Origin: Anaerolineae bacterium
GTDB taxonomy: Bacteria > Chloroflexota > Anaerolineae > Promineifilales > Promineifilaceae
Direction: 5' to 3'
NCBI GenBank assembly: GCA_019637635.1
Contig: JAHBVI010000042.1
Location: 1 to 50,304, forward strand
Length of the DNA: 50,304 nt
Within the stretch, counting starts at the first letter, position 1. Each line of letters begins with the position of its first letter. The notes beneath the pieces were generated by a model. It had not been told where the DNA came from and ran no database searches. It worked only from the letters and a program-made list of their open reading frames with translations. Positions 42,622-50,304 of the stretch are shown piece after piece. The position numbers and the translations under genes were made by a program.

Positions 42622-45307
42622 TCAAATCAAATCTAGCTCACGGGCGCGGGCGATGGCCTGCGTGCGGCTGCTGACCCCCAGCTTGCCATAGATGTGTTCG
42701 GCGTGTTTCTTGGCAGTGGCGATGGTGAAAATAAGTTTGTCGGCAATTTCCCGGTTGGAATAGCCATCCGCCATCAGGCGCAACACTTCCAGTTCTCGTT
42801 CGCTGAGCGGCTCGAGCAACAGCCGGTTGGCAGGCGACCGCGTGGCCGCGGCCGATGGCGGGGCAAACGCGGCCAATAAGCGGTGGTGATAAGCAGAATC
42901 GGCGTCTGCCTGTGCTGGCAGCCGGGCCAACAGCGCGCCCACCGTTGGGCCGCTGTCTAGGAATGTGCGCAGTAAACCAGATGGTTCTGCCAGGGCCAAC
43001 GCCCGGCGCACGGCCGTTTCCGCCGCTTCCCCTTCACTTAACTGCGCCTGCAACAACCAGAGCGCCACCACATCCCGTACCCGGCCACTGGCCTGCGCCG
43101 CCGGCAGCAGATCGGATACCAATGAGGCAGCCTGTGTGTCGTCGTGGACGGCCCGCCGGTAGCAGGCGTGGGCGAACTGCTGCCGGGCGTACACTTCATG
43201 GCGTGGGTCGGCGGGGATGTCACGGCCGTCCGGCAGCCAGGCAGCAGCGCGGGCCACGTCGGCCTGCGCCAACCAGAACCGGCTGATTAGGGCCAGCGTC
43301 AAAACCCGGCGCTGCCCGGATGAGCAACGCCTGGGAAACGGCTTGTTCCGCCTGCTGAATAGCTGAAGTCGCAGCCTGGGGATTAGCCCGCGCCACATAC
43401 CTGGGCTAACAGCGCCTGGCCGTAGGCATCGAGGGCTCATATCCGGGGCCTGCGGCAGAGAGACGGCCGTTTGCAGATGGGAGACCGCCTCGTCCAGCCT
43501 ATTCCATTCATAAAAAATCTCGCCTAGCTGAATGTGCGCGCCGGCTACAGCCGTCAGGTGTTCCCAACCGTTGGCGGCTGCCTCGTCCAGCAGTTGCTGG
43601 AGCATTGTCTGGGCTACGGACAACTCCCCTGCTTATCAGCCAATCTGCCAGTTCCCGCCGGGCGCTCAGGTTGATCAGGAAATTGCCGCCGCGCCGGCTC
43701 ATCTCAATGGCCTGGTGATACAGTTCCAGGCAGCGTCTGGTCTGGCCAATGGAACGATAGATGTAGGCCAGATGCCAGGAAAGCAGGGTGCGCAGTGGCA
43801 ATTGCGTTTCAGGCAGCAGCGCCAACGCCTGCTCCGAATCGGCGATGGTCGCCTCTGGCTCTTGCCGGGCAAAGGCCAGCGTGGCCCGCATGGCCAACGC
43901 CTCGCCCAGGATGGCGCTGTCCGCCGGTGGCGCTGCCGGGGATTTCTCGATCACGGGTTGCAGCCACGCTGCGGCCGCTTCCAGCCGCCCGGCAAACAGA
44001 TCAACCCAGGCCTGTGCCAGGCTCAGTCGCAGGTCAGCTTTCAGGTGGGCCGGTGGCAGTTTGCTCAACCAGGTTTGCAAAGAAGCCAGTTCGCCATGAG
44101 CGACGGCCGTGTTTGCCTGTTGACCGATAAGCTGCCCGGCCATCTGCCATTCCCCGGCAGCCAGCGCATGATGAATGGCTTCGTCCCATAGCTGCTGACC
44201 GGCAAACCAGGCGGCGGCGCGCCGGTGAATCTGCCGCGGCGCATCCTGGCCCGGCGTCTGGGCGGCGCGGAAACGCAGCAAGTCGGCAAACAAATGATGG
44301 TAACGATACCAGCGCCGTTCGTCGTCCAGGGAGATGAGGAAGAGGTTGGCGCGTTCCAGGTATTCCAATAGAGCTTGCAGGTTTGTGACCGGCAGTCTGT
44401 CATCACCGACCGGCTGCCAATTCTCTCCCGCCAAAATCGCTTCACACAAAGGGGCGCAAAAACGATCCAACACGGCCGTATACAGCAAGAACTGTTGGAT
44501 GGAGGCTGGCTGCCGGGACAGCACCTCTTCGGTCAGGTAATCCACCAGATGGCGATGGGCGCCGCTAAAGGCGTTGAGCGCCGCGGCCACATTCGCTTTG
44601 CCTGCGGCGGCCAATCCTGCCAGTTGCAGACCGGCCGCCCAACCTTCGGTCTGAGCGCCCAATGCCTGGGACTGTACGGCCGTGAGCGACATCCCAAAAA
44701 CCTGTTCCATAAACTGGCTAATTTCTGCCGGTGTAAAGCGCAAATCTTTCTCGCGGATTTCGGTAAGCTGGCCGCGTACCCGCAGCCGGGAAAGCGGCAG
44801 CGGTGGGTCGGCGCGGCCGGTAATGACCAGGTGAACAGGCGCGGGCAAGTGGTCTAGCAGGTGGGCCATGCTCTGGTGAATGGATTGGTTGCTAACGAAG
44901 TGATAATCATCCAGAACCAGGAATAAGGGGTCTGGCAGCGCTGCCAGGTCATTGATGAGGAAGGTAAGCGCCAGGGAAAGGGGTGGGGGTTGGGGAGAGT
45001 GCAGCAGGGCCAGCGTTTGGGCGCCGATGGTGGGCACGGCCGTTTGCAGCGCCGCTATCACATAGGTCCAAAAACGAACCGGATCATTGTCCCCCTCATC
45101 CAGCGAGAGCCAGCAAAGGTGGTCGGTGGCCTGGGCCGGCAACCAGCTAACGACCAGCGTGGTTTTGCCGTAGCCGGCGGGGGCGCAAACAAGGGTTAAC
45201 GGCCGTTTGCCTGCCTGTTCCAGTAATTGCGCCAGACGTGGACGCATCACCAGATGGGGGCGGGGCAACGGCCGTTTGAGTTTAGTCGTTAAAATCTCTG
45301 CCAGCAT
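42622..45307 (-). pseudogene. MalT-like LuxR-family regulator with several frameshifts
   Basis: The N-terminal part from ATG 45307 has a P-loop (CAPAGYGKTTLV), DDYHF and GRADPPLPLSRLR blocks of MalT-type STAND ATPases, followed by TPR-like repeats. The C-terminus has a LuxR HTH (LSERELEVLRLMADGYSNRE). The frame is broken near 43626-43629 (a G run one base too long) and at least three more times between 43300 and 43440. Open parts are 43508-45307 and 42622-43623. It is either a decayed gene or a badly sequenced one; corrected, it would be about 890 residues. TATAAT at 45315-45320 lies 7 nt before the ATG, suggesting a leaderless transcript. Confidence 0.75.
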
Positions 45308-45453
45308 CCAGGCAATTATATAACACACCTGAATGCGTTGTGAATGGAGGCCAGGCTTCAGCCGATGCGTGGTTCGCCTGAAGGCACTCCTCCGACTGTC
45401 CCCATTTCAGAGAGGGGCGCTATAGCACAGCCAGACTGCCGGATTAGCGCCGG

Positions 45454-45966
45454 TCAAACGCCGGTAAATTCGGGCTGGTATCTGACAACCCCGGTGACGC
45501 CGGCCAGCGCGCCTGGCTGCAAGGCCAGCGCCATGAATACTTCATCCGGCACTTCGATCTCCCAACGAATGCCAGACCGGCTGGCCGGTTCAAAACCAAA
45601 ACGCGGATAAAATTCGGGATGGCCCAGGACGATCACAATCTCATGCCCGGCCTGGCGCAGCATGGTTATGCCGGTTTGCACCAATTGGGAGCCAATGCCC
45701 TCTCGTTGGCAGGCGGGGGAAACGGCCATCGGGCCGAGGGCTACGGCCGTAACCACCCCACCGGCTTCATCTGTAATCGTCACCGGCGTAAAGAGGATGT
45801 GCCCCACGATTTCACCTTCCCGCTCGGCCACCAATGACAGCGTTATCACGTTCCGTCGGCGCAGCACGTCCACCAGGTCAGCTTCCGCCGCCCGGCCAAA
45901 CGCCGCCTCATTCACCTGCCAAATTGCTTCCTCATCTCCTGGTAATTCCGGGCGAATGTTGATCAT
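45454..45966 (-). CDS. GNAT-family N-acetyltransferase (YhbS-like)
   Basis: 170 residues from ATG 45966 (GGAGG 9 nt upstream). It begins MINIRPELPGDEEAIWQVNE. The acetyl-CoA-binding motif A is LGPMAVSPACQREGIGSQLV, followed by GHEIVIVLGHPEFYPRFGFEP, the YhbS-type signature. It transfers an acetyl group to an unknown amine. It lies between repeat-rich gaps, without operon partners. Confidence 0.88.
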   Translation of the reverse strand: MINIRPELPGDEEAIWQVNEAAFGRAAEADLVDVLRRRNVITLSLVAEREGEIVGHILFTPVTITDEAGGVVTAVALGPMAVSPACQREGIGSQLVQTGITMLRQAGHEIVIVLGHPEFYPRFGFEPASRSGIRWEIEVPDEVFMALALQPGALAGVTGVVRYQPEFTGV

Positions 45967-46018
45967 CTTCTTGCCTCCATTGCGTATGGCGATTCTATCA
46001 TCGGGCATGAATTCTAGC

Positions 46019-46131
46019 GATTGAACACGTGAAACGTGAAACGTGATGCGTGAAACGTGATGCGTGACCAACCAATCACTCGTCACGCATCACTCGTCAC
46101 GTATCACTCGTCACGTATCACGCCTCACGCC
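46019..46131. repeat. CGTGAAACGTGATGCGTGA repeat hairpin
   Basis: About five CGTGAAACGTGATGCGTGA-like units followed by complementary TCACTCGTCACGCATCAC and TCACGTATCAC units, forming one long hairpin. It lies between the tandem PfpI gene (whose stop it touches) and the acetyltransferase gene. Confidence 0.78.
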
Positions 46132-47471
46132 CCCTGCAACATCATCTGTCGCGGTTTGCGGGTGTAAAACGGGGCCTGCAAACGCATCACTTTTTGCAGG
46201 AGTTTGAAGGCAGCCGGGAACCGGTCATAGGCGATGGGGCCAAATGGGGGCGCCGGGTCATAATGGACGGCCAGTTGCACCTGGCGGGCGGTGGCTGCGT
46301 CGGTCAGTTGGGCGATCAGGTGCAGGGCCATGTCAATGCCCGCCGAGACGCCGGCCGAATTGATGATCTTGCCCGACTGCACCCAACGTTCCTGCACATA
46401 GCGCGCCCCATACGGCCGTAAATACCCGGCATACCCCCAATGCGTCGTCGCGTCCTGCCCTTGCAGCAGCCCCACGCCGGCTAACAACAGCGCCCCGGTG
46501 CAAACAGAAGCGGTGAATTGGGTGCCTGCATGGGCGGTTTTGATGTAGTCGCGGATGGCCGGATTGCTCATGGCCCGCAGGGTAGGCGTGCCGCCGCCGG
46601 GCACAATCAACACGTCCGGGTGGGGCACGTCGGCAAAGGTCTGGTTGGGCATAAAGGTCAGGCGGCTGTCGCTGGTGACGGGGATGCGTTGTTCGGCGAC
46701 CACGACCGGCTGAAATTCGGGGCGGATGCGTGACAGCGCCGTCATCATTTCCAGGGGGCCAACCAGGTCAAAGACGGTCAGCCCTTCGTAGATGACCAGG
46801 GCAATTGTTTTGGTGGCGGCGGGGACGGTGGAGGTAGTAGTGGGCATACGGCCGTTCACGCCAGACCAATCCAGGCTGCCAAACGGCGGGTGGGGGTCCC
46901 ATTCGGCCATGATCTGCACCTGCCGGGCCGTCTTCAGGCTGCGCAGCCGGGAGACCAACAGCAGGGACATATCTACGGCCGTGGCCGCCCCCGCCCCGGT
47001 AATCAAGTTGCCATCTTCCACCCAGGGCTGTTGGATATAGTCCGCACCTGCCGCGGCCAGTTCTGCTGCATAGGCCCAATGGGTGGTGGCCCGTTTGCCC
47101 TGCAACAGACCGGCAGCCGCCAGCACCAGCGCCCCGGTGCTGAATGAGCCAACGATCTCAGCAGTGGCGGCAGCCTGGCGAACATAATTCACCAGTTCGG
47201 GATTTTGGGCGGCGGGTACGGCCGTTTCGCCCCCGCCGATGACCAGCAGCGCATAGGGGTTGGGCACGTCGGCAAACGTTTTCTGCGGCCGTACCGGCAG
47301 CGGTGTGCTGGAAGGAATAAAGTCGGTGGTGGGGCCAACGACCACCGTTTCGTAAGGGGACATCATAGTGGCGCTGACCCAGACGTGGTGGGCGGCGACC
47401 AGTTCTAACAAGGAAAAACCGGGATAAATAACCAGCGCAATCTGTTTCTTCTGATTCTTTTGTTTGGACAT
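46125..47471 (-). CDS. Tandem DJ-1/PfpI-domain protein
   Basis: 448 residues from ATG 47471 (AGGAAAAAAA upstream). Two DJ-1/PfpI (GlxA-N-like, isonitrile-hydratase-like) domains are joined by a TTTSTVPAATKT linker. The second (about 222-400) has an intact nucleophile elbow, ASVCTGALLLAG with Cys324. The first (about 10-200) reads GSFSTGALVLAA, where Ser111 replaces the cysteine. Both share TFADVP, GLLQG and ATTHW blocks, so one arose from the other. The first is probably non-catalytic. No AraC-type DNA-binding domain follows. Confidence 0.85.
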   Translation of the reverse strand: MSKQKNQKKQIALVIYPGFSLLELVAAHHVWVSATMMSPYETVVVGPTTDFIPSSTPLPVRPQKTFADVPNPYALLVIGGGETAVPAAQNPELVNYVRQAAATAEIVGSFSTGALVLAAAGLLQGKRATTHWAYAAELAAAGADYIQQPWVEDGNLITGAGAATAVDMSLLLVSRLRSLKTARQVQIMAEWDPHPPFGSLDWSGVNGRMPTTTSTVPAATKTIALVIYEGLTVFDLVGPLEMMTALSRIRPEFQPVVVAEQRIPVTSDSRLTFMPNQTFADVPHPDVLIVPGGGTPTLRAMSNPAIRDYIKTAHAGTQFTASVCTGALLLAGVGLLQGQDATTHWGYAGYLRPYGARYVQERWVQSGKIINSAGVSAGIDMALHLIAQLTDAATARQVQLAVHYDPAPPFGPIAYDRFPAAFKLLQKVMRLQAPFYTRKPRQMMLQGA

Positions 47472-47856
47472 GATTTTTTTCCTCAAAACTATTCAGGTGT
47501 GCCATTCACGCCCTCACCCCGGCCCTCTCCCCCAAGGGAGAGGGGGCCAATTCCTTCCCCCTCCCAGGGGGAAGGTTAGGATGGGGGTCAATACACCTGT
47601 ATAGATACATTTCCTCAATTACCAGCCTGTTCCTGGCTGGCTTTTTGCCTCGCTTGTTTCTATTTTCAGCAATCAACTCTGCTGTCATTCCGAGCCAACC
47701 ATTGTGGGGACAACTCAGGCTACAAGAAAGTTGCCACGCCGACTGTCATTCCGACCCTTCGATGCCTCAGGGCAGGCTAGTCTTCGAGGAGGAATCCCTG
47801 GTATTTGTCATCACATAGGGATTCCTCGGAAGACTTCGGAATGACACGTGGTGGGG
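47472..47856. repeat. Intergenic repeats, no gene seen
   Basis: About 385 bases. At 47507-47590 lies a CCCTCTCCCCCAAGGGAGAGGG-like hairpin followed by CTTCCCCCTCCCAGGGGGAAG. An inverted repeat at 47744-47846 starts TGTCATTCCGA and ends TCGGAATGACA, with inner GAGGAATCCCT/AGGGATTCCTC arms. A partial copy (TGTCATTCCGAG) lies at 47683. These are dispersed repeat types seen in many bacteria. Confidence 0.65.
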
Positions 47857-48288
47857 CTAGCTAAGCTGCCGGGGGAAGACGCCTTCAACCAGTTTGCCAT
47901 CCTGGCGGAAGCTGAAGGCAAATTCCATCTGCCCGTTTTCAAAGTTGGCGACGACCACCCAGCGGACGTACCCGGCGGTGGTGGACGGGGCCATGGTCAC
48001 ACTCTCGATGGATTGGTACGCGCCCATCACTTTGCTCACTTCTTGCCGGTAAGCCAGGAAAGCGGCCTCGTTGATGCCATTTTTCATCGTCTGTGACCAA
48101 TCCCGGCTCCAGGTGGCATAATCGCCGCTGGCAAAACCTTGCATGGCGTTTTCCGCCAGTTCGGTAGCCTCTGCCTGGGTGAAGGCGGAAACCATTTCCT
48201 GATTGGCCGGGCTGCTGCCGCCGCAGGCGACGGCCGTTGCCAGCAAACCAAATACCATCATCCATCCCAATACGCGAAACTTACTCAT
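47857..48288 (-). CDS. Small lipoprotein (DUF3887-like)
   Basis: 143 residues from ATG 48288 with GGAGA 9 nt upstream. The signal peptide ends in a lipobox (LLATAVACGG). The mature part begins with FTQAEATELAENAMQGFASG and has YATWSRDWSQTMKNGI, resembling DUF3887 or NTF2-like folds, which are often found in lipoproteins of unknown role. The longer upstream frame is repeat sequence. Exported and lipid-anchored; function unknown. Confidence 0.75.
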   Translation of the reverse strand: MSKFRVLGWMMVFGLLATAVACGGSSPANQEMVSAFTQAEATELAENAMQGFASGDYATWSRDWSQTMKNGINEAAFLAYRQEVSKVMGAYQSIESVTMAPSTTAGYVRWVVVANFENGQMEFAFSFRQDGKLVEGVFPRQLS

Positions 48289-48520
48289 TATCTTGTCTCC
48301 TGTTTGTTTGGTGGCCGGTCGGTTGACCGCGCCGCTGTTTGTAAATCTGCCTCCAGCATAGGGGCTGGCCGGGCGAACTGTCATTCGCCCAAAGGCGAAT
48401 CTGTGGCCGAACCGGTGGGCGAATCGGGGCAGATAAATCTGCACCTACAAAAGGCAAAGTCGGCCTTCGCCGACTTGAGGTAGTCGCCGAAGGCCGACTT
48501 CGCCAGGCGTTGCCGCGATT
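48289..48520. repeat. Intergenic repeats, including a 33-bp dispersed element
   Basis: GGCCGGGCGAACTGTCATTC followed by GCCCAAAGGCGAA at 48367-48399 recurs at 49627-49659 with two mismatches; GGGCGAA/TTCGCCC form its hairpin. A second hairpin has 13-bp arms AAGTCGGCCTTCG (48457-48469) and complement (48488-48500). No gene is seen. Confidence 0.7.
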
Positions 48521-48751
48521 TTAATCGCCGGGTTTTGCCAAACTGGCGGGGGCGCCGGGCAGCGGATTGACGGCGATCAGCGTCAGGTTAAGCGCCTGCA
48601 TCTGGTTCAGAATGCCGTAGAGCGCGGCCTTGTCGGCCAGCCAGCCGGTTAACCGCGCTTCGCCATCGTTGCCGTTCACCACCGCCAGGCCGCCAAACCA
48701 TTCGCTCCACTGGGGGGACAGGTGGCCTTGAATGCGAATTTCGTAGTACAT
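48521..48751 (-). CDS. Small hypothetical protein
   Basis: 76 residues beginning MYYEIRIQGHLSPQWSEWFG then GLAVVNGNDGEARLTGWLAD and KAALYGILNQMQALNLTLIA. The pattern (short beta strands, a WFGG turn, then one helix) resembles small conserved proteins I recall from Chloroflexota, where they are unnamed. It is followed by nothing close and preceded by the GNAT gene 18 nt upstream, so the two may be co-transcribed. Confidence 0.65.
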   Translation of the reverse strand: MYYEIRIQGHLSPQWSEWFGGLAVVNGNDGEARLTGWLADKAALYGILNQMQALNLTLIAVNPLPGAPASLAKPGD

Positions 48752-48769
48752 GATCTCTGTCCACGGCCG

Positions 48770-49480
48770 TCAGGCCAGCGCCGGTTGGTAAACAGGATGG
48801 GGCCGCCCCGACCCGGACACACAGGCACAATCAGCCATCTCTTCCAGGTAAGCGGGCCGGCAGGAACAGGCAGCCGCACTCGCGGCTGCCGGATAATCCG
48901 CGCCGCCGCAGTGCCAGCAGGGAGAAATGCCGTCCGCTGCCAGGGGCACCCCCAACAGACCGGCGCCCACTTTGGCCCGTTCCCGGTTGCCGGTCACTGC
49001 CAGGGCGGTACGGCCGTTTGCCAACAGCGAGAGATGGCCGACGGCCGTGAACCCCGCCTTGTGTATCCCCGCCCCGGACGCCCCATTTTCCGGGGCGCGA
49101 ATGATCCAGAAGTAAGCGGCTGCGCTCGCTTCCTGCACCAGAATTTCTTGCAGCAGGCGCGGGTAAATGCCCTGCCCGCGATAGGCCGGCAGGGTAGCAA
49201 AATCCCACAGATAGCGGTGCTGTGGCGGCAGCCGGAAATCCAGGCCCAGTTCACCAATGTCGGCGCGCTGGGTGGCCACCCAGCCGTAGGCCACCGGGCT
49301 GCCCTGCCAGATGGCGACGTAGGGCCGGTGGCCTTGTTGGCGGCGGCGATGAATTTCACGGCCGTCTAACCGGCACAGGGCCGCCAGCAAACCAGTTTGC
49401 TGAATCTTTTGCACATGAAAATTTGTGAGAGGTGGCAGCGTGGGCAAAAAATCGCCGCGCCACCAGGTTGCCAGAGCCAT
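48770..49480 (-). CDS. GNAT acetyltransferase with Cys-rich C-terminus
   Basis: 236 residues. The GNAT core (about 35-160) has motif A LWDFATLPAYRGQGIYPRLL. The last 55 residues hold paired cysteines, CWHCGG, CSCRP and CACVSG, which may form a zinc site; this is unusual for GNAT enzymes. Substrate unknown. It is 18 nt upstream of the 76-residue ORF on the same strand. Confidence 0.78.
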   Translation of the reverse strand: MALATWWRGDFLPTLPPLTNFHVQKIQQTGLLAALCRLDGREIHRRRQQGHRPYVAIWQGSPVAYGWVATQRADIGELGLDFRLPPQHRYLWDFATLPAYRGQGIYPRLLQEILVQEASAAAYFWIIRAPENGASGAGIHKAGFTAVGHLSLLANGRTALAVTGNRERAKVGAGLLGVPLAADGISPCWHCGGADYPAAASAAACSCRPAYLEEMADCACVSGSGRPHPVYQPALA

Positions 49481-49513
49481 GATCGTTATCCTTTTCGGGG
49501 GTGAAATCTATCT

Positions 49514-49593
49514 TCTCAATAACTCGTGGAGGAGTGCGCATCCTCAGATGCGCATCTGAGGATGCGCACTCCTCTCACCTGAATTTATTGAGA
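49514..49593. repeat. 46-bp perfect palindrome within a longer inverted repeat
   Basis: The centre (49529-49574) is a perfect palindrome with arms GAGGAGTGCGCATCCTCAGATGC and its complement and no loop. Outside it, TCTCAATAA (49514-49522) matches TTATTGAGA (49585-49593). It lies upstream of the GNAT gene. It could form a cruciform or a long RNA hairpin. Confidence 0.88.
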
Positions 49594-49658
49594 TGATTCG
49601 CTGAAGTTTAGAAAAGGGTAACGCACGGCCGGGCGAACTGCCATTCGCCCAAAGACGA

Positions 49659-49693
49659 AAAACGCCAGGCGCATGTGGCGCGCCTGGCGTTTT
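49659..49693 (-). terminator. Intrinsic terminator of the lipoprotein gene
   Basis: Perfect 14-bp stem AAAACGCCAGGCGC/GCGCCTGGCGTTTT with a 7-nt loop. On the minus strand the stem runs into five T residues. It lies about 145 nt past the stop of the lipoprotein gene. Confidence 0.72.
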
Positions 49694-49836
49694 GAAAAGG
49701 GCGGAGCAACCGGTTTTAAGGCATGATGCTGTCCGGGAAACCCATTATTTTGATGTCGTCCAGGGTAAAGGCTGAACCGTAAGCGGGCGCCGGCCACATG
49801 CCAACCAATCGTTTCCAGACCAGCCAGGGCCGCCGG

Positions 49837-50304
49837 TTAGCCGCCAGCAAACTGTGGGCCGAAGACTGTTTCTAGCAGGGCCAGCGTGGCCGCATCGTCG
49901 CCGATGTAGAGAGCGATGGCACGGCCGTCGCCGTAGAAGTGCGGTGTTGCCAGCCACATCATGCTGCTGCCGCCAACGGCCGTACCCTCTGGCGAGACCT
50001 GCGCCGCTTCTTTTTGGGCGCTGGCGGCGTCGGCGTAGACGAAGATCTGCACGTCATGGCCGTTCAGGCTGACCACCTGGCCGGGCACGCTGAAGAAGGG
50101 CTGCGCCACGTCGCCTACCTGTTCCACCGTCGCGCCGGTGGATTTCAATGCGGCGATGAGAACGTCACTGGCATCGTTGGCGGCATCCGGTTCGATTACG
50201 GCCGTTGCCGTCTGGTCGTCAGCAACCTGGGGGCCAAAGACAGCGACGGCGATGCCTGAACAGGCAGTCAGCAATAAGCCAAAGGCCAGCAAGATATACA
50301 GCAG
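49837..50304 (-). CDS. Lipoprotein, cut by the window end
   Basis: The frame continues to the right edge, so the start is outside or at the TTG at 50292. The visible part begins LLAFGLLLTACSG, a lipobox, followed by about 130 residues with VEQVGDVAQPFFSVPGQVVS and NGHDVQIFVYADAASAQKEA, which resemble small exported proteins of unknown function in Chloroflexota. The end is LLETVFGPQFAGG. Lipid-anchored, no known activity. Confidence 0.65.
   Translation of the reverse strand: MLYILLAFGLLLTACSGIAVAVFGPQVADDQTATAVIEPDAANDASDVLIAALKSTGATVEQVGDVAQPFFSVPGQVVSLNGHDVQIFVYADAASAQKEAAQVSPEGTAVGGSSMMWLATPHFYGDGRAIALYIGDDAATLALLETVFGPQFAGG

Larger units (their letters stand above)
882..50205. repeat. Highly iterated palindrome ACGGCCGT
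   Basis: About 105 copies counted by eye, first at 882-889, last at 50198-50205, mean spacing near 475 bp. Most lie inside genes, encoding TAV, GR or RP according to frame; a few are intergenic (for example 11240-11247 in the promoter of the methyltransferase). Long gaps without it include the Phd-PIN genes, the RAYT gene and the tandem binding-protein gene (about 35.9-39.1 kb). Confidence 0.92.

Noticed and set aside
49716..49799. A 27-codon ORF (MWPAPAYGSAFTLDDIKIMG...) after the lipoprotein gene
   Set aside because: It reads plausibly, like the end of a secreted protein, but is short, has no ribosome site and no visible partner; it may be a remnant.
1..50304. tRNA or rRNA genes
   Set aside because: I looked in the intergenic stretches for T-loop and acceptor patterns and saw none that fold convincingly; a tRNA search program was not available.

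Overview
The window looks like a chromosomal segment of a Chloroflexota bacterium (Anaerolineae or Caldilineae grade). This is inferred from gene style: a DUF3417-type glucan phosphorylase, a PucC-family protein, MalT-like LuxR regulators, secreted proteins with threonine/proline-rich linkers, and degenerate hairpin repeats between genes. GC is moderately high. No rRNA, tRNA or CRISPR array was recognised. A palindromic octamer, ACGGCCGT, occurs about 105 times by eye (chance would give one or two), much as HIP1 does in cyanobacteria, and it is missing from several genes that look acquired.

Layout. 0-2 kb: two toxin-antitoxin modules (HicA-HicB; Phd/YefM-PIN). 2-6 kb, minus strand: OsmC protein, small secreted protein, alpha-glucan phosphorylase behind a clear promoter and hairpin leader, ATP-grasp protein. 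6-13 kb, plus strand: PucC-family transporter, a REP-associated transposase with its REP palindromes, triosephosphate isomerase, membrane metalloprotease, glycosyltransferase, and an AvaI-like restriction-modification locus whose endonuclease gene is broken. 13-20 kb, minus strand: M23 lipoprotein, Trp/Arg-rich membrane-anchored propeller protein, uracil-DNA glycosylase, oligoendopeptidase F. 19.7 kb: single-domain response regulator. 20-26.6 kb, minus strand: extended TrmB and a two-gene DUF4132 module. 26.9-27.3 kb: second HicB-HicA pair. 27.3-31.7 kb, minus strand: GHMP-kinase/nucleotidyltransferase fusion carrying an in-frame REP insertion, a GalU-like enzyme, and a small coupled ORF. 31.9-33.5 kb: secreted beta-helix protein.

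33.5-41 kb is the most interesting part. A sugar (CUT2/xylose-type) ABC transporter operon (tandem-domain binding protein, single-domain ATPase, permease) is transcribed divergently from a two-component pair. The histidine kinase of that pair is fused to an ABC ATPase-like domain whose catalytic motifs are degenerate. The response regulator has a REC-HTH-REC order. I propose a transport-coupled sugar sensor in which the ABC-like domain contacts the transporter.

41-50.3 kb, mostly minus strand: carotenoid-desaturase-like flavoprotein, a frameshifted MalT-like regulator, two GNAT acetyltransferases, a tandem DJ-1/PfpI protein, two small lipoproteins and a small conserved-looking protein.

Three genes at 35-45 kb (response regulator, binding protein, MalT-like regulator) carry clustered one- or two-base indels while their neighbours are intact. 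This is either local sequence error or decay, so their coordinates are reconstructions. Family assignments come from motif recognition and memory of the families; no searches were run.
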